A stretch of DNA of 64,000 bases from Elmis aenea. Taxonomy: Eukaryota; Arthropoda; Insecta; Coleoptera; Elmidae. This document shows positions 12,210-23,856 of the stretch, piece by piece. The stretch is from NCBI GenBank assembly GCA_947652605.1, contig OX393576.1, forward strand, positions 16,642,575-16,706,574. The letters run 5' to 3'. A model generated the notes under the pieces. It searched no databases, was not told the origin of the DNA, and saw only the letters and a list, made by a program, of their open reading frames with translations. The translations under genes were made by a program, and so were the position numbers. Each line of letters begins with the position of its first letter. The stretch's first letter is position 1.

Positions 12210-13525
12210 TACAGGGTGTTGCATGACCAAACTGACAAACTTAAGGAGCATGTTCCTTGAGTCAATTTAAGTAAAAAATGTTAGATAAAACTCGATGGTT
12301 ATCGAGTTATAGACCTTTAAAGTTTATAAAAAAAGGTCAATTTCAACATAAAAAAGTATGAAATTCCGCTTTTACCTTCTAAGAAATTGATTAAACAACA
12401 AAATGTTTATTATAAAATATGCATCGCTATTTTTTTGCGTATTATGGTATATCGATTTTGTTTTGTTTTTTACGGTTTATTTGCTGTGGCAACCAACTTA
12501 GTTATTTTAAACAAAACAATCTGTATATTATTACATTTTTAAATTCCTCTTTAAATGTACTTTATAAAATGTGAAAGGTCATCCTGATCTAAAATTAACC
12601 GTTTTCGAGTAATTCACTTGTTCTTGAAAATTTTGAGCGATGTACAGGGTGGTCCAAATTCGTTTTACGGGGTTTCTCGGTTTCCGCAGTAGATAGCGAA
12701 AATCTGATTTGGGTCTCTTGGGTTATTTTTTCGAGAAAATAACGCCTATGCAATTAGATTTTTTCTATCGGATTCCACTTTGGCACTACAGACAAAAAAT
12801 GAAATGTCATCGTTTTTGAAAATTAACCATAACTTCTTTATTTATTGAATTAGAGCGAAATGTTATATAGGTTTTTTATAAAGATTTTTATGCTTCATTT
12901 AAAAACATAATTTAATTTTTTTAAGCTATTTTGACTTTCGAGATATGGTGTAAACTTAAGTACATTTTTTTAAAATCGAAAACCTTGGTTGGCCATGACT
13001 TTATGTGAAAGAGTATTTTTTAAGCTTTCCAAAAATATATAGTTATATGTTTTTGTTGCAAAAAATAACCGAGATATGGCCAATTTTGTAAAAATTCGAT
13101 CATCAAAGTTTGCCATGAATCCGTAAACAAGTGATGTTTGCAATTATTAAACAGCTAAAGGTCATTTTAAAGTAAATCGTCAAGCTTTTAAGCAAATCCT
13201 TGTATTCATTTGTATTGTATAACTGTTTATTGAATTATTGTGAACATGGCCAAATTTGAACAATTTGAAAAGCTTATTATGTTAAAAGTTTACTTTGTAA
13301 GTGGTAAAAACGTTGCGTCTGCTGCAACATTTACTTGGAAATGACGTTTAGTTGTATATTTATTGCAAACATCACTTGTTCCGAAAGGTTCGTAAACGAT
13401 ACCTATCTATGTATTGTTTAAAATTTCAGAAGTTTTGGACTATGGTTTATATAAAAATTTTTGCTTGAATTGACTCAAGGAACATGCTCCCTAAGTTTGT
13501 CCGTTTGGTCATGCAACACCTTGTC
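12210..13525. mobile_element. TACAGGGTGTTGCATGACC element, 1.3 kb, with ~57-bp terminal repeats
   Basis: The left end is TACAGGGTGTTGCATGACC, followed by AAGGAGCATGTTCCTTGAGTC. The inverse appears at 13,466-13,525, where the last bases have decayed to ACACCTTGTCTA. The interior includes a left end of a second family, TACAGGGTGGTCCAAATTC, from 12,644, with no matching right end. This implies an older truncated insertion or a chimeric element. No protein recognised. Confidence 0.7.
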
Positions 13526-14200
13526 TACAAATCTAAGATTTAACATGTAAGGGTTGATTTAATACAAAACGTTATCATTTTTTGCGTTATTGTAACCAAA
13601 ATAACGGTACAATTTTTTTTTAATAGCTTTTGTTTGATATAATTGTAGTAGAACGATTTTAATCTATTAGCAGTTAAATGTATTTGGAAATAAGATCACA
13701 TGGCTAACAATTTTTTGTTCTCTGTTTCATAAAGAAATAAAGTGAATACATAACTTTTTAAATTTAGAACTATTGTTATAAAATTATTCTTTCCATGTTT
13801 TTTTTTTAACCAATGCCGTAAAAAGATTTTCGAACAGTTGAGGATCATCTTAAAACAGTTTGATTAATAAGAGTATAAAACCAATCAAAGACATTTTTAA
13901 GTATTATGCGATTGATAGGAATTTACTCTTTTCATATCGTGAACTGAAAATTCTTTTTAACTACTTTCCCAACTAATCTATTTGTAATTCGTTAATTATT
14001 TTCATCGGCATTTGTGTCTAGTAGCCAGTTATCCAGTAATCTTAAGTATCCGTTGAGCCGCTAATGATATATAAGCATTTTAATTACCACTACCGCGGCT
14101 CTGAAACTCATATAAATATATAACGAAATATATTCGGAATATCCTCGACGATGGGCAAATACTTCAAATCGTTAATTTAAATAAAAGTAACATTAAAACA
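13526..14200. other. AT-rich spacer, nothing recognised
   Basis: No motif was recognised. Confidence 0.45.
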
Positions 14201-14207
14201 TCTCAAG

Positions 14208-14573
14208 GTGGCAGTGAATCAGTTTGGTGCAGCTGAAGGATTCAGCGTGTTCCTCCTCGTTGCCGTGGAAACGAGCGATCCTCCGCCAATCCGCGAGCTG
14301 CAGGAGGCGGCCGCGGATGCTTTAAGACCTAGATACGCATTCTTCTTATTTCCAGCATTCCCATTACCGCGGAATCCCCTGCGATGCATCGCTCGAGCTC
14401 GAGATATTGTTCTTGTTTCCTTAACGACCTTTTGGACAGTGACGTATATCCTCTACTGCAAGCTCTGCAGGCCATGTCCACTTGCTAGTCTTATTTTCTT
14501 TTTAGTCGTTTCCTCGATGGAGTGGATAAGCTGGAAACAGATAAATTTTATAAGCGAATCGTTTGTAAAATAA
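14208..14573 (+). other. GC-rich island with an open frame; possible exon or regulatory sequence
   Basis: About 340 bp here are much richer in GC than the flanks and contain an uninterrupted 121-codon frame (GTG/ATG region at 14,208) with a hydrophobic second half. The segment also has a pyrimidine-rich tract followed by CAG near 14,340-14,355 that could serve as a splice acceptor. No domain is recognised on either strand. It may be an exon of an unseen host gene, a retained exon fragment or a conserved regulatory element. I cannot choose between these. Confidence 0.25.
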
Positions 14574-15214
14574 ATTAGGCTAGGAAGTTTGACCATTAAA
14601 TATTTTTTTTACTAAAAGAAGTAGTAATATAATATGAAATTTATTGATGTTGACATTTTTTAGATTAGAATTATAGGAGTTTTGGGTGCAATATAATACA
14701 ACATAGCCGAACAGTATTGGAATTTCCTTTATTTCATTACGATTTAATCAAAATCGATTACAACACTGTGCAATTTAAACGATCGAATTCTTTGGGCGAT
14801 TATGAAGTTCTTTTTGAAGCAAAAAGTTGCTTGGAACTAATTTCTTTAAATGCTTACCAGGGAAGCTATAACCTCTCTAAAAAGATTTTTATTTAATATC
14901 TTCAGAAACCTCTAATATAGGGGGATGAAATTTTAAACACTTCAAGAACCGCTTAATGCTATTTCAAGGACACTCAACTTAATTGATTGAAATCAGTGCC
15001 TTGCCAATAAATATGAATAAGACGTGTTTTTTTTTAGTGTTAAAAGTTTTTATTAAATTTATGTTGAGAAACTATTAACACTGAAAAATATTTAAATTAA
15101 AAATGGTTATCTTCGTAGAAGCAACAGTTTTCAAGAATAATTAATTTACACAAAATTTGCCTGATAATATAAAAAAAATATTGGAGCATTTCTTACGCCG
15201 TATTATTTAGCTTA
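14574..15214. other. AT-rich spacer, nothing recognised
   Basis: No gene or repeat was recognised. Confidence 0.45.
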
Positions 15215-15222
15215 GATAAAAT

Positions 15223-15625
15223 CAGGGGTTTGGAGCGGAGCACGGATCTGGAGCACGGAGCAGTGCAGCAATGGGTTTTTCGGAGTTGGAGCGGAGTCCG
15301 GAGAAAATAATTTTGATTGCTCCACTACTCCAGTTTATTATGTGCAATTTTTTAAAAAACTACTTTTTTTTCCTTTTTTTTAACGTTTGAAGATCAATAA
15401 TTTGTTTTTTTCTAACATTTATTTAACTTCACTTGTTTGTTAGGGTCAAATATTGTTATTTTTGACCAACATATCCGATTAAATTAAAACTTTACAATTA
15501 TTTTTAATTTTAATCAAAACACTTTTTTTTTATCTTAATAATATTTGGAGCATAAAGCGGAGCTGGAGCAGGCATTTTGATGCCGGAGCGGAGCAATTGA
15601 AAAATTGGACTGCTCCAAACCCCTG
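15223..15625. mobile_element. CAGGGGTTTGGAGC hAT MITE, copy 1
   Basis: The ends are CAGGGGTTTGGAGCGGAG and CTCCAAACCCCTG. Exact 8-bp duplications GATAAAAT flank it at 15,215-15,222 and 15,626-15,633, a hAT signature. GGAGC/GGAGCGG simple-sequence runs lie near both ends, and the AT-rich interior is shared with copies at 44,894 and 54,682. Non-coding. Confidence 0.9.
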
Positions 15626-15633
15626 GATAAAAT

Positions 15634-16022
15634 CATGGCTTCCTGAAAGACTATCTAAGAATAATTTGACATCGAATAATAAGGAAGTATTACAATAATT
15701 TAATAAAATAATTTAAAACCATTTTATCAAAAATTTTCCAATGTAATACTAAAAAAATGTTGTTTAGTTAAAAAAGAACTCTATCAGTTAATGTGAAAAA
15801 AATAAGTCACATTTAAAAAAAAATGACGATCGCCTGTCAGTTGCACATGGTTGGCCGAAAAAGGTTTAAGAACGTTACGATGTAGCTACCAATTTGCCAT
15901 TGCCATACACTTTCTTTATAATAATACATTTTTTCATAAAACTTGTATTTACGCCGTTACAGCAGCGTTTCCATACTTTTGGCTCACCCTGTATATAAAG
16001 AGCTAAGCATGATTTGTGCCTG
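15634..16022. other. AT-rich spacer with an orphan MITE end
   Basis: TCACCCTGTATATA at about 15,983-15,996 is a right end of a TACAGGGTG-type element whose left end is not visible. Nothing else was recognised. Confidence 0.4.
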
Positions 16023-16329
16023 TACAGGGTGGTCCAAATTCAATGGGTTTTCATGGGTATCTCGCTTAATAGGCAAGATAGAGAAACGGTTAAATTACCA
16101 AAAATGTGCAGTTTTTTTGGACAAACTCAAAACCGTTTTCAAAAATATTCTATCATTTCCGGTTTTCGAGTTATTAAAGAAAAACTAATTTTTTGTTATA
16201 TTTAAATTATGTTATATCTCTCTTATTGTTGTAAATATCGAAAAAGTTAATTAAAATGGTTTTTTGATATTTTTATGTAGATTTTAATAGCACTACAAAA
16301 AAATTTTACGCCTGCCCTTAAAAAATTAT

Positions 16330-16667
16330 TATTATTTTTTTTTTTTTTTTTAAATTAAAACACTAGGTGTTTGAACACTAAAACTGGTCTAGAAGTAAGA
16401 CCAACCATTAGTTTGTATCTGTTAAATCTTAAATCTAAGTTACTTAGCTAAAATCAGTCCAGCGACGTATTTTAGTTGTCTTTGTTATTCTTAGGGAAAT
16501 AAAGACACTAACACTTGCACAATGCTCTGCTTTTACACATATCACTTAGAAAGTTCGAACGGTTTGGTTCTCTTCAGTCTACGACATAAGTTTTGGTTGT
16601 CTAGCAGCTGGAGAACGTCTGGATTTTCGTGTAGGTGAAGCCTGGCTTCATGCTTCTTTGCAAATCT
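16330..16667 (-). mobile_element. 5'-truncated jockey-type LINE inserted in the MITE
   Basis: On the minus strand this is the last part of a LINE with a poly(A) tail, seen as a T run at 16,335-16,351. The 12-mer TTAAAAAATTAT is repeated exactly at 16,318-16,329 and 16,668-16,679, a target duplication. The insertion therefore postdates the surrounding MITE. Confidence 0.8.
16542..16664 (-). pseudogene. C-terminus of jockey-clade reverse transcriptase
   Basis: The minus-strand frame reads KKHEARLHLHENPDVLQLLD, then NQNLCRRLKRTKPFELSK and a stop (TCA at 16,542-16,544 on the plus strand). The RLKRTKPFEL ending is typical of jockey-clade insect retrotransposons. Only about 40 codons remain; the catalytic domain is lost by 5' truncation. 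The frame itself is intact. Confidence 0.85.
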
Positions 16668-17020
16668 TTAAAAAATTATGACACAAAATTACCTTTTTTT
16701 AAATGAAAGCTATAGTTGGCTATGGCCTATTTAAATTTCTTATTTTTTTCCCATTCCAAACATATAAGGGTTGATGTATTTATTTTTAATAATACGCAAG
16801 TTACAAACGTTTTTCAATTTTTTTACAGATGAAAAACAAAAAGTAGGGTGTGAAAACAAAAAAAAAAACAAGAAAAAGCCGAAATTATAGAACATATTTG
16901 ACAACTGTTCTGAGTTTGTCCCAAAAAACTACACATTTTTGGTAATTTAAGTGTTTCTCTATCTTGACTATTAAATAGTTAGATACCCAAGTAATCCCAT
17001 CGAATTTGGACTACCTTCTA

Positions 17021-18386
17021 TATTTTATTTAATTTTCTAGTACGCAATTCCTTATCAAATCAAGACATTTATTTGCGTTAAGTTTATGATTTTATTTACG
17101 CTTAAATATTTTATAAGTATTAAATCACAAGATGAGACAAAGTTCAACAACTGGTCCATGGTAGTAATTGTTTTTAACGTAAACTTCACCAATTGTTAGG
17201 TACATATTTAATTTAAATTTTTTAGATTAATCTTAGTTCAAATAATCACTATTGGTGCTATGGATGATGTAATCGTTCTGTTTACATAATAGAATGTTCT
17301 TAAGTTCCTCTGGGAAACTTTTGTATGGGCAAAGTAAGCAGGTAGACAGATATATCTCCTTTCTATATACAATACGTACAGCAAAGTAGTTTTTTGTTTT
17401 TTTATCGTATGTACAACAGCGCATATAGGATTGATGCATTCATTTATTTGTCGAGTAGCTAAGGTGAGATATAAATTAAAATACATTAACTCAATTCATA
17501 ACTTGGCAGATAGGTACTGTTTGATCTCCCGTGTAAATTACTACCGTGCATTACAAACTAAAATTTGTCATGGTTACCATTATGGTCTCAACAAATGGTA
17601 GATGTACCTATTATTCGGTCCGGTATAAAGTTGATGGGACGAAAACCACTTACATTATGTGGAGGGTTGCAGGTAACCAATAATTTAACTTATGCACATT
17701 TATTAAAGTAAACCACCTCAGAATTACGTTTAGTACTTTGGTTTACGTCAACCGTACACTAATAAATTATTTACCCGAGAAAACTCACAGTTCCGTGCGT
17801 CGAAAGTCTTTGTGTCGGAATTACCTAAACGTGTGTGTATTAAACCAAATACGTTAATTTAATTCATGTTACTTCTGCAACCCCTGCCAGAGAGCGTGAC
17901 ATTTTATGTGACCGAAAGTCATTCGTATCATTTAAGTTGCAGTTATTTACTATTTGCAACCGACCTAAATATTACAGAATGTCAAAAAAAAAACAGCACA
18001 AATATGTAAGTGAATGTGCTTAGAAAAAACTTACGGATGTTACATTTTTCTTCCTTTTCAGTTCCTATTCACTCAAAACTTTACATCTTCAAGCTGTTTC
18101 GTTAGTAAGAACTCCACTGTTTCCCGTCAAATTTTATGCCAGTGACGAGAAAACGCCAAGAATTAAAATTATCCAAGAACTGAAATTAAAGCAAAACACA
18201 ATAAATAAAATTATTTTCGAGATTATTCTAAAGCCTACCTACTAGTTTAGTTCTATTAAATATTGTCTGTATCAGTAAATTATCAAGAAAACCGCAATAA
18301 CCCGAGAAATACTGGTTTTAGACATAATTGACCTTTAATATTTTTTGAAGATAATAATATTATCAATAACAAAATGTAAAAATATA
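17021..18386. other. AT-rich DNA without a recognised gene
   Basis: Overlapping minus-strand frames at 17,233-17,486 show no domain. The segment 17,520-18,000 is slightly richer in GC and may be single-copy, but no feature could be named. Confidence 0.4.
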
Positions 18387-18466
18387 TAGGGTATTCCATT
18401 TAAAAAAATTGGCTTATTCGTGTTTAAAGTTTGATTTAATACATCGGGCACAAGGAACACCCTGTG
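18387..18466. mobile_element. Short TAYAGGGT-type inverted-repeat remnant
   Basis: TATAGGGTATTCC at the left and GGAACACCCTGTG at the right form a short imperfect inverted repeat of the TACAGGGTGTTCC kind, only 80 bp apart. It is probably a decayed, internally deleted MITE. Confidence 0.4.
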
Positions 18467-18966
18467 TATTATGTTAAAATTATAACTAGTCAGAAATTAC
18501 TATGACACTATTTTCCTACAAGGTTTCAAAGGAATTCGTTCTGACGTAGCCATGCTGTTAAATATAGTAATTTTTTTAGACTCCTGTTTCTGTCCATATT
18601 TTTATAAAAACTTAAATAACTCAAAAACAACTGATTTTAGATACATAAAACCGATATACTTTTGAAAGAGAATTTAATTTTACATCTAAAAATTATAAAA
18701 TATATTGATTGGGTGTTCTAAAAAAAAAGTGACGTATCGGTGCGCAAAAACAAAACACTGTATAGTTAAAAATAAGTTAAGGTTATGTAGCAAATGACCA
18801 CAACCAACTTTTATTTATAACTTTTTTTGTAAAGTTGTCACAAGACGAAATATTGATCCGTTACGTTACTTTCTGTACGCACTGTATTTAAAAGAATTAA
18901 ATTAATAGGCTTTGAAAATTAAAAAAAAACATCTTAAAAACGAATTTAAAAACTTCTGGCTTCTAA
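18467..18966. other. AT-rich spacer, nothing recognised
   Basis: No gene or terminal repeat was recognised. Confidence 0.4.
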
Positions 18967-19365
18967 CAAGGAAGGCTCACGATATGTTTTCGCTAAAATC
19001 TAATCAAGGCTGTGTTTATTAAATTAAACATATCATAAATAAATTTTTTGCACATTGACGATTTACAGAGGAAAAATGGGGGAAAAAATGAATCATTTTT
19101 GCGATTGCATTGGCCATAAAACCGTCTAAGACAAATTCAAAATTTTTCTGTTTACCAATCCTCGCATCATTTGCAAGTAAAATGGTGCAAAGTTTTTGAA
19201 AATATCTTAAACGGTGCCTTAGAAAAACGTGAAAAGTGAGACTCCTGTACAAGCGTTTTTTTCTAGTTTAAACGCCTATCCAAAACATTTATGTTTGATG
19301 TTCTTAATGCAATAAATAAACCCAGCCTTGATCAGATTTTATTGATATATCGTGAACCTCCCTTG
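18967..19365. mobile_element. Fold-back element (GGCTCACGATA ends), deleted copy
   Basis: It starts CAAGGAAGGCTCACGATA and ends TATCGTGAACCTCCCTTG. Internal blocks GGCTGTGTTTATT, TTTACCAATCCTCGC and GGTGCAAAGTTTTTGA match the element at 3747-4469. It has lost most of one arm, including the central part. Confidence 0.7.
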
Positions 19366-20058
19366 TAAGATTTATTTTTCACCGAATTAATCATTTATTT
19401 ACTTAGAAAAAAACATTTATTTGAAACAACATTATAAAATATCACAAAAAAATTATGGATGGGGCCAGCTTAAAAAAAAACAGCCAAAGAAACAAATATT
19501 GTATGTTTTAATAGACAACGTGCGGTTAATAGCAGCAGTAGATTAATAATAAGTATTAATATTTCTTAAATTTTAGGTGTGCACCTTTAGATTTATTGAA
19601 TAATTGTATTGGCTAGGACACTTAGTGTATTAAAACGGTTATAAATAGTTTTATTGTATTTTTCGATTTATTCGTCTTTTAATTTTTAAAAGCCTATATA
19701 AATATTTAGTCTGAAAACCAACTTTTTTTATTATAAAAAATACGTATTCAAAGCAGAGCATGACTAATTGATAAAAAAAATGTAATTCTAAATAAATTAT
19801 GATAGGTTTTAAATGTCATACGATAAGTGCAGATATATAAATGTATTGTCACAATTTATGGTACGAATTCATTGTTAAACGTTTATTAAAATATTACCAA
19901 CGATTAAAGACAAATACCCAAATTTAAAAAACACCGAATATGATGCATAAAAATTAGTATTGCATTAATGTTTACATAATTTACATAAAAATATGTTTTT
20001 TATTGTTAGTTTTGCATAGCACTCCGCCTTTTTGTAATAATATCGCTAAATTTAATTT
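19366..20058. other. AT-rich spacer, nothing recognised
   Basis: No gene or repeat was recognised. Confidence 0.4.
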
Positions 20059-20066
20059 GTTTTAAG

Positions 20067-20371
20067 CAGGGCTGTGGAGTCGGAGTCGGAGTTTAGGAGA
20101 AATTTCTGGTCAGTGGAGTCGGAGTCGGAGTCGGAAAAAATGTACCGACTTCGACTCCGAGTACAACAAAAAATTGTCCTTTGCCGCAAAATTAAAACTC
20201 AAATTTTAAATAATTTTTTTATACTTATTTATTTTTTTCTTATATTACACACCATAAAATGTCTTAGTATTTAATTTTGCCGGAGTCGGAGTCGGAGTCG
20301 ACCTACTAAAATTATCAGGAGTCGGAGTCGGAGTCGGAGTCGACTTTTTTTTTCCCGACTCCGCAGCCCTG
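20067..20371. mobile_element. CAGGGCTGTGGAGTCGG hAT MITE
   Basis: The ends are CAGGGCTGTGGAGTCGG and CTCCGCAGCCCTG, with exact 8-bp duplications GTTTTAAG at 20,059-20,066 and 20,372-20,379. GGAGTC hexamer arrays lie just inside both ends and around an AT-rich core. This end type recurs in non-autonomous hAT families. An overlapping 66-codon frame reads repeated SESE and is not a gene. Confidence 0.9.
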
Positions 20372-20379
20372 GTTTTAAG

Positions 20380-21840
20380 ACAAATATTTAAGTAAGGTTA
20401 TTAAAGAAGTACAAAAATAAGCAATTTGATTATTCATTAAAGATATTATAAGTCTATCATTTGATTTGGAATCTAAGCAATATCTCACTAAAAAAATTAA
20501 TGTCGCCTTATTACTGTGTAAAAGAATATTAAAAGAACATTTTCCTCCCTAATTAATTTTCGATGTTCAATCAGAATATTTAAGGTTTTAAAAGTTCGCG
20601 TATTTAGTATTACACATACAATATCTCCAGAGTTATTATATGTTAAAAGAATGACGTACATTTTTGCAGTAGCCCTCTAGAAGGTGAATATTTTGTTCCC
20701 TAATCTGTTTTGTAATTTTATCCGCTTGCTAGATCTTTCTGTTAGTGCGGGTAAAATACACAAACATGTTTAATTCCAATACATTGATCCTCTAGTTCAG
20801 AAAAAATGCATCTATTTGAATGTGAACATAATAACGTTGAACGTAACGTGTATCTGTTATGTAAATAAAAAGTTTTATTCCCATGGATTTATACAACACG
20901 AATAAAAAATCTGTTAATAGAAACATTAATCTATCAAACCAGTTTTTGTCCTGATAAACAAAGCAGGAACCTCCTCTCAGCGGTTGGGGCATATAATTTC
21001 GAATGTGGATATCTTCATCTTGTACCTTTGTTATTTTGTCCGACGAGATCATTCGTCATTCGAGGAGGTCGAACGAGTCTACCAAGAAAAATTCCAAACC
21101 TGAAAGATCGTCCATCATTTGTCATAGTTCTCCTTTCTTTCCCGCTGTTACTTAGGTGTTTCTTTCGAAAGAGGTGGGGAAACTTAAAACGGTCCCTGCT
21201 TCGGACGAGGTATAGGAAACTGAAGGTGCCGTACGTTAGGTCGTGCTAGATAAAGTAATCTGCTTCTGCCGTTTCACATTCTAAGCACGGAGCAATGTTG
21301 GTTGTTATGAGAGCGCTATGATAAATCAAATATAACTCAATTTACTGTGAAAGCAAGTTTGTGAGTTTTTCATATCATGAGGTCCATTGCATTGAGTTGT
21401 GGCCAGGACCGGATTAACGTGTTGCATTTAGAATTTGTTAATACTTTATAGCCAACTGTATTTACTGAAATCGTGCTTATAAACCAATTATTAACTGCAG
21501 AAACGCACCGTTCGAAACAATGTATTCAAACACCCCGCATAATGACTTTTTATGAAATCAACGTTGCCATGAGAAATAAAACTTATAAAATGGAGCAAAA
21601 TTGTAGTGTTATAATTATTTTTATAAATTTAAAGTAATTACCATAATTTTATGATAATCATTTTAAGTAGGAGTAATTAAAAAGATCAATACTTTACCTA
21701 AGCATTAGACATATCAAATTGATTGTTGACCCTTCCTTTAATAGGTATATTGTGTTTTAAGTAACAACCCCATGTGAAATGTTTGCTATGTATACAAAAA
21801 TAAAATTTGTTTATATTGTAACAATATAAAACCGTTTATA
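20380..21840. other. No gene recognised; GC-richer stretch near 20,980-21,300
   Basis: The stretch 20,980-21,300 has higher GC than its surroundings and two opposed short frames (minus 20,792-21,052; plus 21,028-21,249) without recognisable domains. It could be an exon or regulatory sequence of a host gene. The remainder is AT-rich. Confidence 0.3.
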
Positions 21841-22024
21841 TTTTGAAAGTGGCATAAGTCACTTTTATGTTATTTTGGGATATTAAATGTTTTGCATTCT
21901 TATGTGCTTGAAAATATTTATAGTACCTAACTATAAAGACATTTTACTCATATTTTATTAGAAGTTAAGTAATCGCCATTTTTATTAAGTACCTACCATA
22001 AAGTGACTTAAGCCACTTTCAAAA
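21841..22024. repeat. Inverted repeat, arms ~29 bp
   Basis: TTTTGAAAGTGGCATAAGTC at 21,841 is matched inversely by GACTTAAGCCACTTTCAAAA ending at 22,024. A related GTCACTTTCAAAATAAA occurs at about 23,831-23,847. Probably the ends of a small MITE; no target duplication is clear. Confidence 0.5.
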
Positions 22025-22338
22025 TTAATAGTTTATAGAAACTACGGACTTATGTTGATTTTGACTGTTGTGTTTTACTGAAGTAATGTTTGATAAGACA
22101 GTAATTTTTAAAATATTTATGAGTAAATTATATAATGTAAGTAATTTATTTAATGCAGTTTATTATTCAAGTAAATTCATGAGTATATTTTAAAGTAAAA
22201 GTGTAGGTAATTTTTATAACGTATTTGATATAAAAGTTTATTAATGTCATGAATTATTGTCTTTAATGGGAGTGCTAAAGTCTTTGGACATTTAACCCTT
22301 AACCGCCCAGTAAGCTTTTGTAACGTAATTGCCCAGTA

Positions 22339-22353
22339 GTGTCCAATGGACAC
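22339..22353. promoter_or_regulatory. Subterminal palindrome GTGTCCAATGGACAC, site 1
   Basis: A 15-bp near-perfect palindrome preceded by GCCCAGTA. It recurs at 23,367-23,381 (GTGTCCATTGGACAC) and 23,556-23,570 (GTGTCCGTTGGACAC), each followed by TACTGGGC. It is plausibly a subterminal transposase-binding motif; that role is inferred. Confidence 0.5.
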
Positions 22354-22399
22354 GCATCTGAAAATCTTCAATATTTTATTAAAATAAAGTAGAACGTTT

Positions 22400-23010
22400 A
22401 TATATTGTTATTTCAACACACGTAATAAACATTATTATGTAATAAAACAATTGACACCATATATGCTTTTTTTGGAATGTTCCGAACAGATATTTGATTG
22501 CATTCATTGCAACACTGTTTTCTTTTCTAGATATTTTCGACGGGCAAATATGGCACCGCTTTTTTTTTACCACATATTTATCTATTTTTTGGACTGAAAC
22601 TTGTTGACTCGACCCTGCAACATTCTTCACAGCTTCAATGTGGTATTTAGTTTACTGTTTTTGTCCTTGTCTCTGTAGATATATGAGGCGTTACCAATGG
22701 GTTGCAATATCTTGTAAAAATTTTCTTTTAGAATTTGTTTTTCGCTGATTCCAAGTGGGATGTAAATTTTTTCATAAAATTAACGATGCAACGCCAACAA
22801 CATTAATAACATTTTGAAAAAATGCCATTGGCCACATATTGTTTTGCGTCGAACTGTACACTCAAGCACCATTTGATCAAGCGTACCGACGCCGCATTTT
22901 GTCTCGTTATAATATAGATTTACTTCAGATTTATTTTTGTTTGCGATATCTACTTGATTGGTATGTTGCATAGTAGACAAAAAATAATAGCACGGTTTTT
23001 CTTGGCACAT
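22400..23010 (-). pseudogene. piggyBac transposase, C-terminal fragment
   Basis: Read on the minus strand from about 23,010. NLYYNETKCGVGTLDQMV matches the conserved piggyBac block that carries the last catalytic aspartate (ETKGGVDTLDQM). It is followed by RRKTICGQWHFFKMLL and, after frame breaks, by a cysteine-rich end (KRCHICPSKISRK, near 22,540-22,570), the zinc-binding tail of this family. The N-terminus and the first two catalytic aspartates are missing, and the tail is interrupted. Not functional. Confidence 0.8.
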
Positions 23011-23366
23011 ACGAAACCAATGTCATATTTAAAAAAAAAATGGTAACGCCTTATAAACAGAAACAAGGACAAAAAGGGTTAACTAAATAACACATTGAAG
23101 CTGTGAAGAATGTTGCAGGGTCAAGTCAACAAGTTGCAGTCCAAAAAAAGATGAATCTGTGGTAAAAAGAAGCGGTGCCATATTTGTCCGTCGAAAAAAT
23201 CTAGAAACACAAAACAGTGTTGCAATGAATGCAATCAAAATTCCAAAAAAAGGCATGATTGGTGTTAATTGTTTGAATAAATAATAATGTTTATTACGTG
23301 TAATAAAAGACAATAATAAACGTTTTTCTACTTTATTTTAATAAAATATTAAAGATTTTCAGATGC

Positions 23367-23381
23367 GTGTCCATTGGACAC
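23367..23381. promoter_or_regulatory. Subterminal palindrome, site 2
   Basis: GTGTCCATTGGACAC followed by TACTGGGCAG, the inverse counterpart of the site at 22,339. It lies about 0.2 kb inside the right terminus. Confidence 0.5.
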
Positions 23382-23555
23382 TACTGGGCAGTTACGCTAT
23401 TTTTTATGAAAATTGTTAAATTAGGAAAAACTTAATTTTTTTTAGAAAACTTTGGTAAGAGAATTTGAGAGATAAAACATAGGGGATAAATTAGACGAAG
23501 TGATTTCGCAATAAAATAAATACTTTTGATTCTGTATGCAAATCAATTTGAAAAT

Positions 23556-23570
23556 GTGTCCGTTGGACAC
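23556..23570. promoter_or_regulatory. Subterminal palindrome, site 3
   Basis: GTGTCCGTTGGACAC followed by TACTGGGCGG, directly inside the right terminus of the piggyBac element. One base differs from the other two sites. Confidence 0.5.
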
Positions 23571-23856
23571 TACTGGGCGGTTTAGGGTTAAGCAATTAAC
23601 TTTGTTTTAAATTTTAAAATAACTGTGGTAAATTGGGGGTACATAGGGAAGCAAATCCATCATTATGCCATTTTGAAAATAAATGTATTTGCGCTTCTGT
23701 TTAACAATAAAATGACGAAAATAGTAATGGATTTGAAATAAATTGTAAGTAATATGTTTAAAGATTAAAATGCTATACGTTTTGGTGATTGTAAACAGCT
23801 TTAACTCATTTTTCGCATTTAGTGATTCAGGTCACTTTCAAAATAAACGACTCTTA

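Larger units (their letters stand above)
16023..17020. mobile_element. TACAGGGTGGTCCAAATTC element interrupted by a LINE
   Basis: The left end is TACAGGGTGGTCCAAATTC. The left block carries AGATAGAGAAACGGTTAAA, ACAAACTCAAAACCGTT and a GTGCAGTTTTTTTGGAC segment. The inverse of these runs up to about 17,020, where the tip has decayed (GAATTTGGACTACCTTCTA). Terminal pairing is about 120 bp. A jockey-type LINE fragment sits inside at 16,330-16,667. Confidence 0.75.
22296..23587. mobile_element. piggyBac-type element, rearranged and dead
   Basis: TTAA target duplications flank it (22,292-22,295 and 23,588-23,591). The ends CCCTTAACCGCCCAGTA and CTGGGCGGTTTAGGG are inverse to each other and start with the CCCT typical of piggyBac. 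The sequence encoding the transposase C-terminus appears twice in opposite orientation, at 22,400-22,640 (minus) and 23,090-23,300 (plus), making the element partly palindromic. It carries three copies of a 15-bp palindrome near its ends. Coding sequence is incomplete. Confidence 0.85.

Noticed and set aside
20074..20274. 66-codon frame with repeated Ser-Glu
   Set aside because: It is the GGAGTC array of a hAT MITE.
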